Part shown: one piece after another, positions 1 to 6,850 of the stretch
Layout: each line of letters opens with the position of its first letter
Numbering within the stretch: position 1 is the first letter of the stretch
NCBI RefSeq assembly: GCF_029167235.1
Contig: NZ_JARFTR010000098.1
Coordinates: 26,551 to 90,550 of the forward strand
Origin: Kamptonema sp. UHCC 0994
GTDB lineage: Bacteria; Cyanobacteriota; Cyanobacteriia; Cyanobacteriales; Microcoleaceae
Length of the DNA stretch: 64,000 nt
Reading direction: 5' to 3'
Made by a program: the position numbers and the translations under genes
Notes under the pieces: model-generated
What the model was told of the DNA's origin: nothing
Databases searched by the model: none
What the model saw: the letters and a program-made list of their open reading frames with translations, nothing else

Positions 1-1
1 C

Positions 2-196
2 GCACCAAATGACGGTAGTTCCTGGGAAACTGGGGGAAATGATAACCGAGTGCAGCGTGGTGGTTCGTGGGCTAACCATGCGGTCAATTGCCGTTCTGCC
101 TACCGCAGCTACTACTCTATGGGCAGCTGGGACTGGTACAGGGGTTTTCGCGTAGCGTTGGCTTTGGTTCTTCCTGCGTCCCTGTCTTCTCTGTGA
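2..196 (+). CDS. Formylglycine-generating-enzyme (SUMF1/FGE-sulfatase) domain protein, C-terminal end only
   Basis: This is the last 64 codons of a gene that begins before the window; frame 2 reads through to TGA at 194-196. It contains RGGSWANHAVNCRSAYR followed by a Trp/Tyr-rich stretch and GFRVA. This is the typical end of FGE-sulfatase domains, in which the Arg-Gly-Gly-Ser-Trp and Gly-Phe-Arg motifs close the fold. In cyanobacteria such domains are often fused to kinases, caspase-like or STAND domains, and those parts would lie outside the window. The normal ending just after GFRV is replaced by a Leu/Ala/Ser-rich tail of about 13 residues, which may be a shifted stop. The substrate is unknown. 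Domain call fairly sure; overall architecture unknown. Confidence 0.75.
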   Translation, partial: APNDGSSWETGGNDNRVQRGGSWANHAVNCRSAYRSYYSMGSWDWYRGFRVALALVLPASLSSL

Positions 197-440
197 GCAC
201 TCTTCGCTATCAGAACTACCAGATGGGAATTTGTTAGGCGTATATGAAGAGTCCAGACCTGTTCCCGCGATGGGGGCGACTTCATCCGAAAATAAAACCA
301 AATCGGGTAGCTTGGTAGGAATTCCGAACAGTTGCCCGATTTATAAAAAAATTATGCCATGATAAGATTAACTGAAAAACAAGCCTTTCAAACAAGGGTG
401 TTATTTTTATAAAAATTTTATCAACTAAAACAGCCGAAAA

Positions 441-665
441 ATGACTCAAGCTGAAAAAACATCCCTTTTTCAAAAAGCAATAGAGACTGTAGAATCTCTC
501 TCATCAGAAGAGCAGACTATTCTGATTGATATTATTCAAAACCGACTTAAACAACAGCGTCGAGATGAACTATTGGAAGCAGTTGCAGAGTCAGAGAGAG
601 AGTATGTACTAGGCAATGTGCGTAGAGGCACAGTTGCCGACTTGATGGCGGAGTTGAACGAGTGA
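441..665 (+). CDS. Antitoxin of a RelE/ParE-type toxin-antitoxin pair
   Basis: A 74-residue protein, rich in Glu and Gln and mostly helical, with no recognisable enzyme motif. Its stop codon overlaps the start of the downstream RelE-like gene by four bases (GTGA), so the two are probably translationally coupled. Size, acidity and order before a small basic toxin are those of a type II antitoxin: an N-terminal dimerising part and a C-terminal arm (residues about 45-74, including NVRRGTVADLMAELNE) that would wrap the toxin. In such systems the antitoxin or the complex usually represses its own promoter; an AT-rich region lies directly upstream. The antitoxin family is not one I can name, so the call leans on context. 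Confidence 0.65.
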   Translation: MTQAEKTSLFQKAIETVESLSSEEQTILIDIIQNRLKQQRRDELLEAVAESEREYVLGNVRRGTVADLMAELNE

Positions 666-946
666 AAAATTTAGTTTGGAGTTCAGCCTTTACTCGTACT
701 CTCAAGCGTTTATTGCGCCAAAACCCGCAATTGCGTTCTCAAATTGAGCAAACATTGCAACAACTTTCTGAAGAACCATTTGCTCCTAGTTTACAAACTC
801 ATAAACTTAAAGGAGATTTATCGGATCGATGGTCTTGTTCCATTGACTACAGAAATCGGATTGTGTTTAAATTTGTACAAAATTCTGAACTAAATGAAGA
901 AGAGATTTTGCTCCTAACTCTTGGCTCTCACGATGATGTTTACTAA
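662..946 (+). CDS. RelE/YafQ/ParE-superfamily toxin
   Basis: A 94-residue protein starting at GTG (662), inside the stop codon of the antitoxin gene. It has the small RelE/ParE fold signature: an N-terminal strand (LVWSSAFTRTLKRLLRQNP), two helices, then HKLKGDLSDRWSCSIDYRNRIVFKF, in which the KL.G.L...WS..I....R..F pattern is typical of the family's beta sheet, and a C-terminal LLTLGSHDDVY. In the family this protein is usually a ribosome-dependent mRNA endonuclease; some relatives target gyrase. The C-terminal Gly-Ser-His-Asp with Tyr resembles the YafQ/HigB branch, where His and Tyr act in cleavage. Activity is inferred; fold and pairing look solid. Confidence 0.8.
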   Translation: MKNLVWSSAFTRTLKRLLRQNPQLRSQIEQTLQQLSEEPFAPSLQTHKLKGDLSDRWSCSIDYRNRIVFKFVQNSELNEEEILLLTLGSHDDVY

Positions 947-998
947 GTTTGTGGTTGTAAGTTGTACTGCTACCAACTCTATTGCTTAAAGTTATACC

Positions 999-1076
999 AT
1001 GAATGAATTAATGATAACTTTAACAGATAAACAATTCGAGGCGATCGCAACCTCCCTCCAAAAAGCAATAAAATAG
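999..1076 (+). pseudogene. 25-codon ORF, probably a truncated gene start
   Basis: An ATG-initiated reading frame encodes MNELMITLTDKQFEAIATSL plus five residues before TAG. The sequence looks like the start of a small antitoxin-like or regulatory protein (an ITLTD.QF pattern followed by a helix) cut short near a HIP1 site. No RBS is convincing. It could be chance. It is listed because it lies just behind a toxin-antitoxin pair, where broken modules are common. Confidence 0.25.
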
Positions 1077-1108
1077 GGCTATGTCCACCCCCGATAGAGT
1101 TGCCCCAT

Positions 1109-1564
1109 TTACACTGGCATAAAGTTATCATCTAGAACCTCAATGGAAGTGTAAGGACATAATTGAGGAAATACTTCTATCGGTAATCCAGTCTCAATAC
1201 TTGCACTTTTAACTGCATTTGAATAGCATTTAGCAAATATATCTTCTAGATAGGGTTTGAGGCTGGGGGAATCTTCTATATCTTCGTGAATCCGCCTGCG
1301 ATGTTCAAAAATGCTACTCTTCCAGCTACGACTTCTTAATTCTGGCTGAAATTGCCATTTAAGTAAGTGTATCAAGACAACAATAAGATCGCTCTTGAAG
1401 CTCTTGCGTTCACTTCTCCCCATGCTTTCTATTTCCTCAATCAAGTTTTCCCAGTCAACGTTTGAGAAATCTTGCGATCGCAACTTTTCTACAGTAGTTT
1501 CAATCCACTTCAAATAATCCGCTTCATATAAATTTTGCTTGTTAATTCCTAGTTCCTTCACCAT
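1109..1564 (-). CDS. DUF29 family protein, copy 1
   Basis: A 151-residue protein of the DUF29 family, which is abundant in multiple copies in filamentous cyanobacteria and has no established function. Family marks visible: LYEADYLKWIETTVEKLRS near the N terminus, then DW.NLIEEIESMGRSE (about residues 38-52), then LLKWQFQPELRSRSW (about 68-82) and a C-terminal region ending ...PYTSIEVLDDNF. It is a close paralogue of the gene at 1690-2157 in the same orientation, 125 bp downstream of it; the N-terminal halves are nearly identical. Start at ATG (1564) fits the conserved N terminus. Family sure, role unknown. Confidence 0.85.
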   Translation of the reverse strand: MVKELGINKQNLYEADYLKWIETTVEKLRSQDFSNVDWENLIEEIESMGRSERKSFKSDLIVVLIHLLKWQFQPELRSRSWKSSIFEHRRRIHEDIEDSPSLKPYLEDIFAKCYSNAVKSASIETGLPIEVFPQLCPYTSIEVLDDNFMPV

Positions 1565-1689
1565 GTTTTGATCGCCTTTGTTTATGTTAATATGACTTAC
1601 ATACTCTCTACCAAAAACTAGGGTTTGAGATTGCTTCGTAAGACTCGCAATGACACAATTAAGTTGTTTGTGTGTAAGTCCTGGCTAAT

Positions 1690-2157
1690 TTATTGAGCAT
1701 TGTCATCGGGTAGAAAGTTAGAATCTAAAACCTCAATAGAAGTATAAGGGCATAATTGCGGAAATACTTCCAGAGGCAATCCAGTCTCAGCACTTGCCTG
1801 TTCAATTGCATCCCAATAACATTCAGCAAATACCTCTTCTAAATATGGTTTGAGACTGGGAGAATCTTTCAGATCGTCGCGAATTCGCCTGCGGTGTTCG
1901 ACGATGCTACCTTTCCAGCTACGGCTTCTTAACTCTGGCTGAAATTGCCATTTCAGTAAGTGTATAATAACTACAACAAGATTGCTCTTGAAACTCTTGC
2001 GTTCACTTCTTCCCATGCTTTCTATTTCCTCAATTAAGTTGTCCCAGTCAACGTTTGAGAAATCTTGCGATCGCAACTTTTCTACAGTAGTTTCAATCCA
2101 CTTCAAATAATCCGCTTCATATAAGCTTTGTTTGTCAATTCCTAGTTTTGTCACCAT
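1690..2157 (-). CDS. DUF29 family protein, copy 2
   Basis: A second DUF29 protein (155 residues), tandem to the copy at 1109-1564 and sharing almost all of residues 1-90 with it. I place the start at the ATG at 2155-2157, giving MVTKLGIDKQSLYEADYLKW, because that aligns with the start of the paralogue. A longer frame up to 2202 would add 15 residues encoded by an intergenic inverted repeat and is unlikely. The copies differ more toward the C terminus (residues 90-150), as expected after a duplication with relaxed or diversifying change there. Function unknown. Confidence 0.85.
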   Translation of the reverse strand: MVTKLGIDKQSLYEADYLKWIETTVEKLRSQDFSNVDWDNLIEEIESMGRSERKSFKSNLVVVIIHLLKWQFQPELRSRSWKGSIVEHRRRIRDDLKDSPSLKPYLEEVFAECYWDAIEQASAETGLPLEVFPQLCPYTSIEVLDSNFLPDDNAQ

Positions 2158-2186
2158 ACTTTTTACCACCCTAAGTCTTTGACTGG

Positions 2187-2245
2187 CGGGCAAGATGCCC
2201 ACCCCACAATAAAATTTACTCTTTGTGAAACAGGCATCTTGCCCG
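2187..2245. repeat. 13-bp perfect inverted repeat (possible terminator)
   Basis: Arms CGGGCAAGATGCC (2187-2199) and GGCATCTTGCCCG (2233-2245) match perfectly around a 33-bp AT-rich spacer. The element lies between the ArsA-like gene and the second DUF29 gene, both on the minus strand, so it could end transcription of the former. The GGCAAGATGCC word looks like one of the dispersed cyanobacterial intergenic repeats. Confidence 0.7.
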
Positions 2246-2271
2246 TTATTGATATTGGTGCAAGATGTAAC

Positions 2272-3366
2272 TTAAAACGAAATAATCAAGTAACTATTTT
2301 GAAACTTCGCACCAGTCACAGATTTTCCAGTTAGTGCGGGAGGTAGCAAAATATTACGTCGCTGATCTCCGGCATCAATAGTAACTTCTGGCCCTGACTG
2401 TGTAAGTTTAATTTGTTTTTTGTCAAATCCTGGCAAAAACAAACTAACTTGACGGTCAGCAACGCTGATGGTAATCGGTTTCGGCGCTTCAGTGGCCTTA
2501 CTAAAATCTGGTAAAGCGTCCATTAATTGCTGCCAGTTATTATCATCTGTTACAGGGATTGATGCTGCTGTTAAAGGCGCAAATTCTGTGGCAATAGTCT
2601 CTGTAACTTGGGTTTTGTTAACAATAACACCGCCAACTGTGAGACCGACTTGTTGGGAACTACCCCAGAGATAGCGGGCGGTTGCGATCGCACTTTCATC
2701 CCCATTCACCACCAAATAAGCTGCCACTCGATGCGGATCTGCGATCGCCGCCCTACCCTTGTCTAAAATATTATTAACTTGCTGCGTTGGCGCAGCCAAA
2801 TTGTCCCCCGACCAATCAACATTAAGAACAGTGCTAACTATTGGTTGAATAAACGGCGATAGCGATTTACCCAAATCTGAGTCTGCAAAAACTTGGCGGA
2901 AGCGGCGAATATACCAACTCAAAATTTCCGCCATTCCCAACATCCGCAATTCCTCAAGGCCGCCGCTGCCGTCGTAGACAATAACATCGTACTGTCCCGA
3001 AGCATCATACTCCCGAAGGGCATCAAGCGCCAAGGCGCTGTCCATTCCCGGCAATATGCCTAATTCTTGACCGTAAACCTGTTTAAAGAAAGGAGTGCGG
3101 ACATATTGGGACTCAAGATTTTTTAGTTCTTCCCACCTCTTTTCTAGTAGCAGTGTGCTTTGAAACTGCACTGCTTTGAGGTTTGGGGCTATTTCCTGGG
3201 GTTCTCCACTCACAGTAGTACCTAGCATGATGCCCAGGGCCGGCCCCGGTTCTTGGCCCGCTAGCAGGACTCGCTTACCAGAGGCGGCAAACTTTTTCGC
3301 AGATGCGATCGCGATCGTGGTTTTACCTGTACCGCCTTTGCCCAAAAATGTCAAAATCAAAGCCAT
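2272..3366 (-). CDS. ArsA/Get3-family ATPase with C-terminal Hsp20-like domain (Get3d-like)
   Basis: A 364-residue soluble ATPase of the deviant-Walker SIMIBI class. The P-loop GKGGTGKTT (residues 9-17) carries the signature lysine of ArsA/Get3, and DVIVYDGSGGLEELRML (about 126-142) is the switch/Walker B region. Residues about 300-364 form a separate beta-rich domain (VSLFLPGFDKKQIKLTQSG ... GDQRRNILLPPAL), the ArsA Hsp20/alpha-crystallin-like domain. This layout is that of Get3d, found in cyanobacteria and chloroplasts, rather than the arsenite pump ATPase: the arsenite-binding cysteines are absent and no arsB is nearby. Its client is not established; binding of hydrophobic helices is a guess from the family. 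A DUF2862 gene lies upstream on the same strand. Confidence 0.85.
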   Translation of the reverse strand: MALILTFLGKGGTGKTTIAIASAKKFAASGKRVLLAGQEPGPALGIMLGTTVSGEPQEIAPNLKAVQFQSTLLLEKRWEELKNLESQYVRTPFFKQVYGQELGILPGMDSALALDALREYDASGQYDVIVYDGSGGLEELRMLGMAEILSWYIRRFRQVFADSDLGKSLSPFIQPIVSTVLNVDWSGDNLAAPTQQVNNILDKGRAAIADPHRVAAYLVVNGDESAIATARYLWGSSQQVGLTVGGVIVNKTQVTETIATEFAPLTAASIPVTDDNNWQQLMDALPDFSKATEAPKPITISVADRQVSLFLPGFDKKQIKLTQSGPEVTIDAGDQRRNILLPPALTGKSVTGAKFQNSYLIISF

Positions 3367-3545
3367 TTTCTGTTCCCGATGCCAATAGCCTACAATTCAG
3401 CCCAATCCTCTATCAGCGATCGCAGCTATTCTCTCTACTTGAGGACAGCTTGACCGTTGCAGTTTTGTCAGTTCTGGGTTCTTGACTATGTTAGCGATCA
3501 GTTAGCCTCAGTGCCATCTCAACAAAGAAGGATGAAGGATGAAGA

Positions 3546-3576
3546 ATGAGATTGCTTTTGAACCAAGCAATCTCAT
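3546..3576 (-). terminator. Hairpin downstream of the DUF2862 gene
   Basis: Arms ATGAGATTGCTT (3546-3557) and AAGCAATCTCAT (3565-3576) pair over 12 bp with a 7-nt loop, 20 bp beyond the stop of the minus-strand gene at 3596-3802. The tract after it on the minus strand is only moderately U-rich, so termination is plausible, not proven. Confidence 0.5.
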
Positions 3577-3595
3577 AAAACCCTCAGCACCTATA

Positions 3596-3802
3596 CTAAA
3601 TAGGTTCTAGCTCGTCTTCAAAGAACCATGTAGCAAAGTTAGCATCATCAAACTTGACAACTACGCCCACTCCGCTGCCATCAACCATTTTGAAGCCATC
3701 AACTGTACCGACTGGATTTTGCTTCAATTTGCCGACGATATTTGCAGGTACCCGGTCTCTAAGACGGCGCACCTTGACTCTCTGACCTACTTCTATAGAC
3801 AC
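3596..3802 (-). CDS. DUF2862 family small protein
   Basis: A 68-residue basic-to-neutral protein, nearly all beta strand by pattern: VGQRVKVRRLRDRVPANIVG, then GTVDGFKMVDGSGVGVVVKF, then a C-terminal FFEDELEPI. This is the cyanobacterial DUF2862 family, found in most cyanobacteria and in some plastid-bearing organisms, with no assigned function; the SH3-like pattern (strand - R.R turn - strand) suggests a small binding module. ATG at 3802 is the only sensible start. A terminator-like hairpin follows, so it is probably transcribed alone and not with the ArsA-like gene. Confidence 0.8.
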   Translation of the reverse strand: MSIEVGQRVKVRRLRDRVPANIVGKLKQNPVGTVDGFKMVDGSGVGVVVKFDDANFATWFFEDELEPI

Positions 3803-3880
3803 TTAAATGTTCTCCTCTCATCAACCAATCCACAGTTTATCTGATTTGGGGGTTGGGCGATCGCAGCAATGGAGTGGAGA

Positions 3881-5330
3881 TTGACACTCCCACCCCTGAA
3901 GGGGATGGGATTCTTGAGAGCTAGGCAAGCCTAACGCGCAACGGCTTAGCCAAAAAGCCTATAGACACTCGCTCGAAATCGAGGTTGTGCTTACTTTTCA
4001 ACAAAATATTTGCAGCGCCATTTAAGTCTGCATTGATTAGTCGCTTATCTTGAGTTTTATACAAACCACGTTTAACCCGCCGCCCAGAAAACTTATATTC
4101 TTGCGGGTTGTCGGCATTGTAAACAGGGGTTTGATCTCTGTCCAAGAAACTAGCTTTGCTTGTGTAAGATTCTTCTGTTTCTTGGTAAGCAAGTCCATAT
4201 CTTTCGCTGAGAGATTTGAGTTTTCCCCTGAAATTCCAGAAGGGAATTTGAACAAAGTTTTGATTGTTAACTCCACCCATATTGACTTCTTGTTTAATGC
4301 CAGGATTGTACCCAACAATAATTTTGCCAATCCGATTAGCGATACAGAAGTTGATAATGTGTCTAGCCGCTTTGTTCAGATAGTCTCTAACTCGATTGTT
4401 CCGGCTAATAGCAACAGTCGCTTGTTTACGGGTAAATCCCTTAATCCCTCGCCGATCTTTCTCGGATTGCAGTCTGGCGTTTTCCTTGTTATACCAATGG
4501 TTAATAGATTTAATTTGTTTACCATCCACAATAAAGGATGCCCCATCGGTACTAATACAAGTTGCCAGATTGTTTACTCCCAGATCGATCGAGAGCGCCT
4601 TGCTTGGATCTACTGGCTGTGGCTCTATCTCCGCTCCAGAGATAAATTCAACTTCAAAGAATCGGGCCTCGTATTTAGGATGAATCCGAATTTCTTTGAG
4701 ATTGCTAATATCAATCCGTTTCGGGAAATTAAGCCATAATTCCCCGTAGATTTTCCTGAACTCGTTAGACATTGGAACTTTGAATTTCCCATTTTTAACA
4801 GAGATTCTCGGATGTCTGGTTTGGACTCCAGTTTTCTTGTCTGTACGAGTGGCTGTTCCACCGGGAATCATTAGCGGGAAGTAGCCATCTTTAGGTAGAT
4901 AGTGAGGCAAGCTAACTTTGGCTTGGTACTGACCTTTATTTTTAAGCTTCAGCAATCCGAAGAAGCTATTAAATGTTCGATCTACTACTTTCAGAGTTTG
5001 CTGTCCGATGTCAGTATTTAGCAATTGATAGTTTTCATTGGTTTTGCATTGGTGATAGTTAGATTCATATTTTAGGTGCTTACGTTCGGTAAAGAAATAT
5101 TGCCGAACGGTATAGAGTCCAACATTGTAAAGGTTTTTAGTGAGTCGGCACAACATTCTCAGAGCCTCGAATTCCTTGACCGTCAGGTTGCGAATTTGAT
5201 TTTTCTGGGTTGCGTACATTGTTGTTTCACCGATATTGCTACAATTATAGCGAAAATGTACGATTCACTGCGGAAGACAGCCGCAAAAACTCCTCCCATG
5301 CCTAAAGGCGATGGGTTTCCGTTTTGGAAG
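3881..5330 (-). mobile_element. Stand-alone IS200/IS605-family element (IS1341-type, tnpB only)
   Basis: The element holds a single tnpB gene and no tnpA. Both flanks carry subterminal hairpins of the IS200/IS605 type. The right-end hairpin (3888-3910, stem with CCC/GGG and a bulged A) is followed on the minus strand by GTGTCAA, placing the right end at about 3881. The left-end hairpin is at 5295-5315 (CCCATGCC paired with GGC-ATGGG). The outer left boundary is only approximate. Without TnpA the element needs help in trans to move. The right end would be part of the omega RNA, with its guide taken from the flank at about 3861-3880. Confidence 0.7.
3921..5219 (-). CDS. tnpB: TnpB RNA-guided nuclease homologue, non-canonical RuvC site
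   Basis: A 432-residue TnpB of the IS200/IS605 (IS1341-like) family. The N-terminal half is the RNA/DNA-binding region. The RuvC-like part shows Asp212 in ALSIDLGVNNLAT and Asp398 in INADLNGAANIL. The usual RuvC-II glutamate is missing: the aligned strand reads GKIIVGYNPGIKQ (298-310), with Gly/Tyr/Asn instead. Glu349/Glu350 in ETEESYTSKAS could take its place. The Cys4 zinc finger normally between YTS and the last Asp is also absent; there is no Cys in 351-397. The frame is intact, so the protein may be functional in this variant form. TnpB normally cuts donor sites with an omega RNA made from the element's right end. Confidence 0.9.
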   Translation of the reverse strand: MYATQKNQIRNLTVKEFEALRMLCRLTKNLYNVGLYTVRQYFFTERKHLKYESNYHQCKTNENYQLLNTDIGQQTLKVVDRTFNSFFGLLKLKNKGQYQAKVSLPHYLPKDGYFPLMIPGGTATRTDKKTGVQTRHPRISVKNGKFKVPMSNEFRKIYGELWLNFPKRIDISNLKEIRIHPKYEARFFEVEFISGAEIEPQPVDPSKALSIDLGVNNLATCISTDGASFIVDGKQIKSINHWYNKENARLQSEKDRRGIKGFTRKQATVAISRNNRVRDYLNKAARHIINFCIANRIGKIIVGYNPGIKQEVNMGGVNNQNFVQIPFWNFRGKLKSLSERYGLAYQETEESYTSKASFLDRDQTPVYNADNPQEYKFSGRRVKRGLYKTQDKRLINADLNGAANILLKSKHNLDFERVSIGFLAKPLRVRLA

Positions 5331-5402
5331 TTTTTATGAACAATGAAAAGAGCGATCGCTCAGCAATCTCAAAACTGTTCAATTCTAATTATCAGGTAGG
5401 TT

Positions 5403-6173
5403 ATGTTAGCTAAAAGAATTTTGCCCTGTCTGGACGTAAAAGCTGGTCGCGTGGTCAAAGGTGTCAACTTTGTCGATCTTAAGGATGCTGGCGATCCTGT
5501 GGAACTAGCCCAAGTTTATAATGAGGCGGGTGCTGATGAGTTGGTGTTTCTGGACATTACAGCAACCCACGAAGACAGAGATATTATTGTTGATGTGGTA
5601 TATCGGACGGCGGAACGGGTGTTTATCCCGTTGACGGTGGGTGGTGGTATCCAAAACTTAGAAACAATTAAAAATTTGTTAAGGGCCGGTGCGGATAAGG
5701 TCAGTATAAACTCGGCGGCGGTACGCGACCCCGATTTTATTAATCGCGCGAGTTCTCGGTTTGGGAATCAGTGTATTGTAGTGGCGATCGATGCTCGGCG
5801 GCGGGTCGATCCTGACAATCCGGGATGGGATGTTTATGTGCGGGGTGGCCGTGAAAATACAGGAAAAGATGCGATCGCCTGGGCTAAGGAAGTTGAACAA
5901 CGCGGCGCTGGTGAACTTTTGGTGACAAGTATGGATGCTGACGGCACTAAGGCTGGTTACGATTTAGAATTGACCCGCAGTATCGCTGAAATTGTCGAAA
6001 TTCCGGTGATTGCTTCTGGAGGGGCCGGCAATTGCCAACATATCTATGAGGCTGTAACTACAGGTTCGGCCCAAGCCGCACTATTGGCTTCCCTACTACA
6101 TTTCGGCGAACTTAGTGTAGCTGAAATTAAGAGTTATCTCGCCGATCGCGAAGTACCCGTGCGAACTCTCTAA
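5403..6173 (+). CDS. hisF: Imidazole glycerol phosphate synthase cyclase subunit HisF
   Basis: A 256-residue TIM barrel, the usual length for HisF. It forms imidazole glycerol phosphate and AICAR from PRFAR with ammonia delivered by HisH. The catalytic aspartates are in place: Asp11 in [17 protein letters not shown] and the one in [10 protein letters not shown] (about 130). Phosphate-binding loops LTVGGGIQ and ASGGAGN are present. The start ATG at 5403 matches the family N terminus ([11 protein letters not shown]). No other his gene is in the window, as is usual in cyanobacteria, where his genes are scattered. The TnpB element sits immediately upstream and may have brought or displaced promoter sequence. 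Confidence 0.97.
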   Translation: MLAKRILPCLDVKAGRVVKGVNFVDLKDAGDPVELAQVYNEAGADELVFLDITATHEDRDIIVDVVYRTAERVFIPLTVGGGIQNLETIKNLLRAGADKVSINSAAVRDPDFINRASSRFGNQCIVVAIDARRRVDPDNPGWDVYVRGGRENTGKDAIAWAKEVEQRGAGELLVTSMDADGTKAGYDLELTRSIAEIVEIPVIASGGAGNCQHIYEAVTTGSAQAALLASLLHFGELSVAEIKSYLADREVPVRTL

Positions 6174-6339
6174 ACCAAAGGTAAGAAGAAGGCAGGAGGC
6201 AGGAGGCAGAAGGCAGGAGGAAATCTCCCCCATCTTCCCATCTCCCCATCTTCCACATCTCCGTAAATTTACTGGTCAGGGCATTCACACCCTCGCTGAA
6301 AGTTTGCTAGAATAGAACAAACTGTTACAAATTGTAACT

Positions 6340-6552
6340 ATGCTGGTTCCTATTCTAATAATTGATGTTGCCTTAGTTGCCTGGTCTTTGCACCTGATGC
6401 AGGAGGCGATCGCGCACCGCGAATTTTCTCTGATGCTGGCTGGCACCTTAGTAGCAATCTCGGCTGCGGGGCTGGTAGTGGTCTATTTCCTGATGGGGTC
6501 TTGTCTGGTTCATTTAACCCAAATGTCCAATCATTCTTATTCGTATTTTTAG
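6340..6552 (+). CDS. Small two-helix membrane protein, uncharacterised
   Basis: A 70-residue protein with two hydrophobic stretches (residues about 2-19 and 33-54) separated by a short polar turn containing HREFS; the C terminus is polar (MSNHSYSYF). It would sit in a membrane as a hairpin. I do not recognise the family. The ATG follows a sparse upstream region with an ACTGTTACAAATTGTAAC near-palindrome at 6320-6337, which could be an operator for a Crp- or NtcA-like regulator. It precedes the tRNA-Ala gene and shares no operon with hisF. Confidence 0.6.
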   Translation: MLVPILIIDVALVAWSLHLMQEAIAHREFSLMLAGTLVAISAAGLVVVYFLMGSCLVHLTQMSNHSYSYF

Positions 6553-6669
6553 AGATTGGTGGTTAGTTTCCAATTTTCAGGGGCGCACTATAATTTAGCC
6601 AAGCTTGTTGGTAAAGCCCTGGGGCAATTGTCAACAAGGGAAAGCAAAAAATTAATTTTGTAAATACAC

Positions 6670-6699
6670 TTGACAAATTTTGGTAAATCGATCTATTGT
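6670..6699 (+). promoter_or_regulatory. Sigma-70-type promoter for tRNA-Ala
   Basis: TTGACA at 6670-6675 and TATTGT at 6694-6699 are separated by 18 bp, and the tRNA begins 18 bp after the -10. The -35 is a perfect consensus and the -10 matches at four of six places. Confidence 0.55.
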
Positions 6700-6717
6700 A
6701 AAAAACGGTGAAAGAAA

Positions 6718-6790
6718 GGGGCTATAGCTCAGTTGGTAGAGCACTACAATGGCATTGTAGGGGTCAGCGGTTCGAGCCCGCTTAGCTCCA
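6718..6790 (+). tRNA. tRNA-Ala (anticodon GGC)
   Basis: A full cloverleaf can be drawn. Acceptor GGGGCTA pairs with TAGCTCC (one G-T pair), the D arm holds AGCTCAGTTGGTAGAGC, the anticodon stem CTACA/TGTAG encloses the loop ATGGCAT with GGC at positions 34-36, and the T arm is AGCGG-TTCGAGC-CCGCT. A73 is present; CCA is not encoded. It reads GCC/GCU alanine codons. Confidence 0.96.
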
Positions 6791-6850
6791 TTAAAATTTT
6801 ATTGCACAGCGCAGTTTCCCGTAAAATCAGAAAGGAATCAATCTGCAACG

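Noticed and set aside
2158..2202. Longer start for the second DUF29 gene
   Set aside because: The extra 15 codons come from a dispersed inverted repeat and are absent from the paralogous copy.
4050..4739. 229-residue frame on the plus strand across tnpB
   Set aside because: It is antisense to a well-supported TnpB and has no recognisable domain.
6791..6850. Glycine riboswitch upstream of gcvT
   Set aside because: Only 60 bp separate the tRNA from gcvT and no tandem aptamer pattern is seen.
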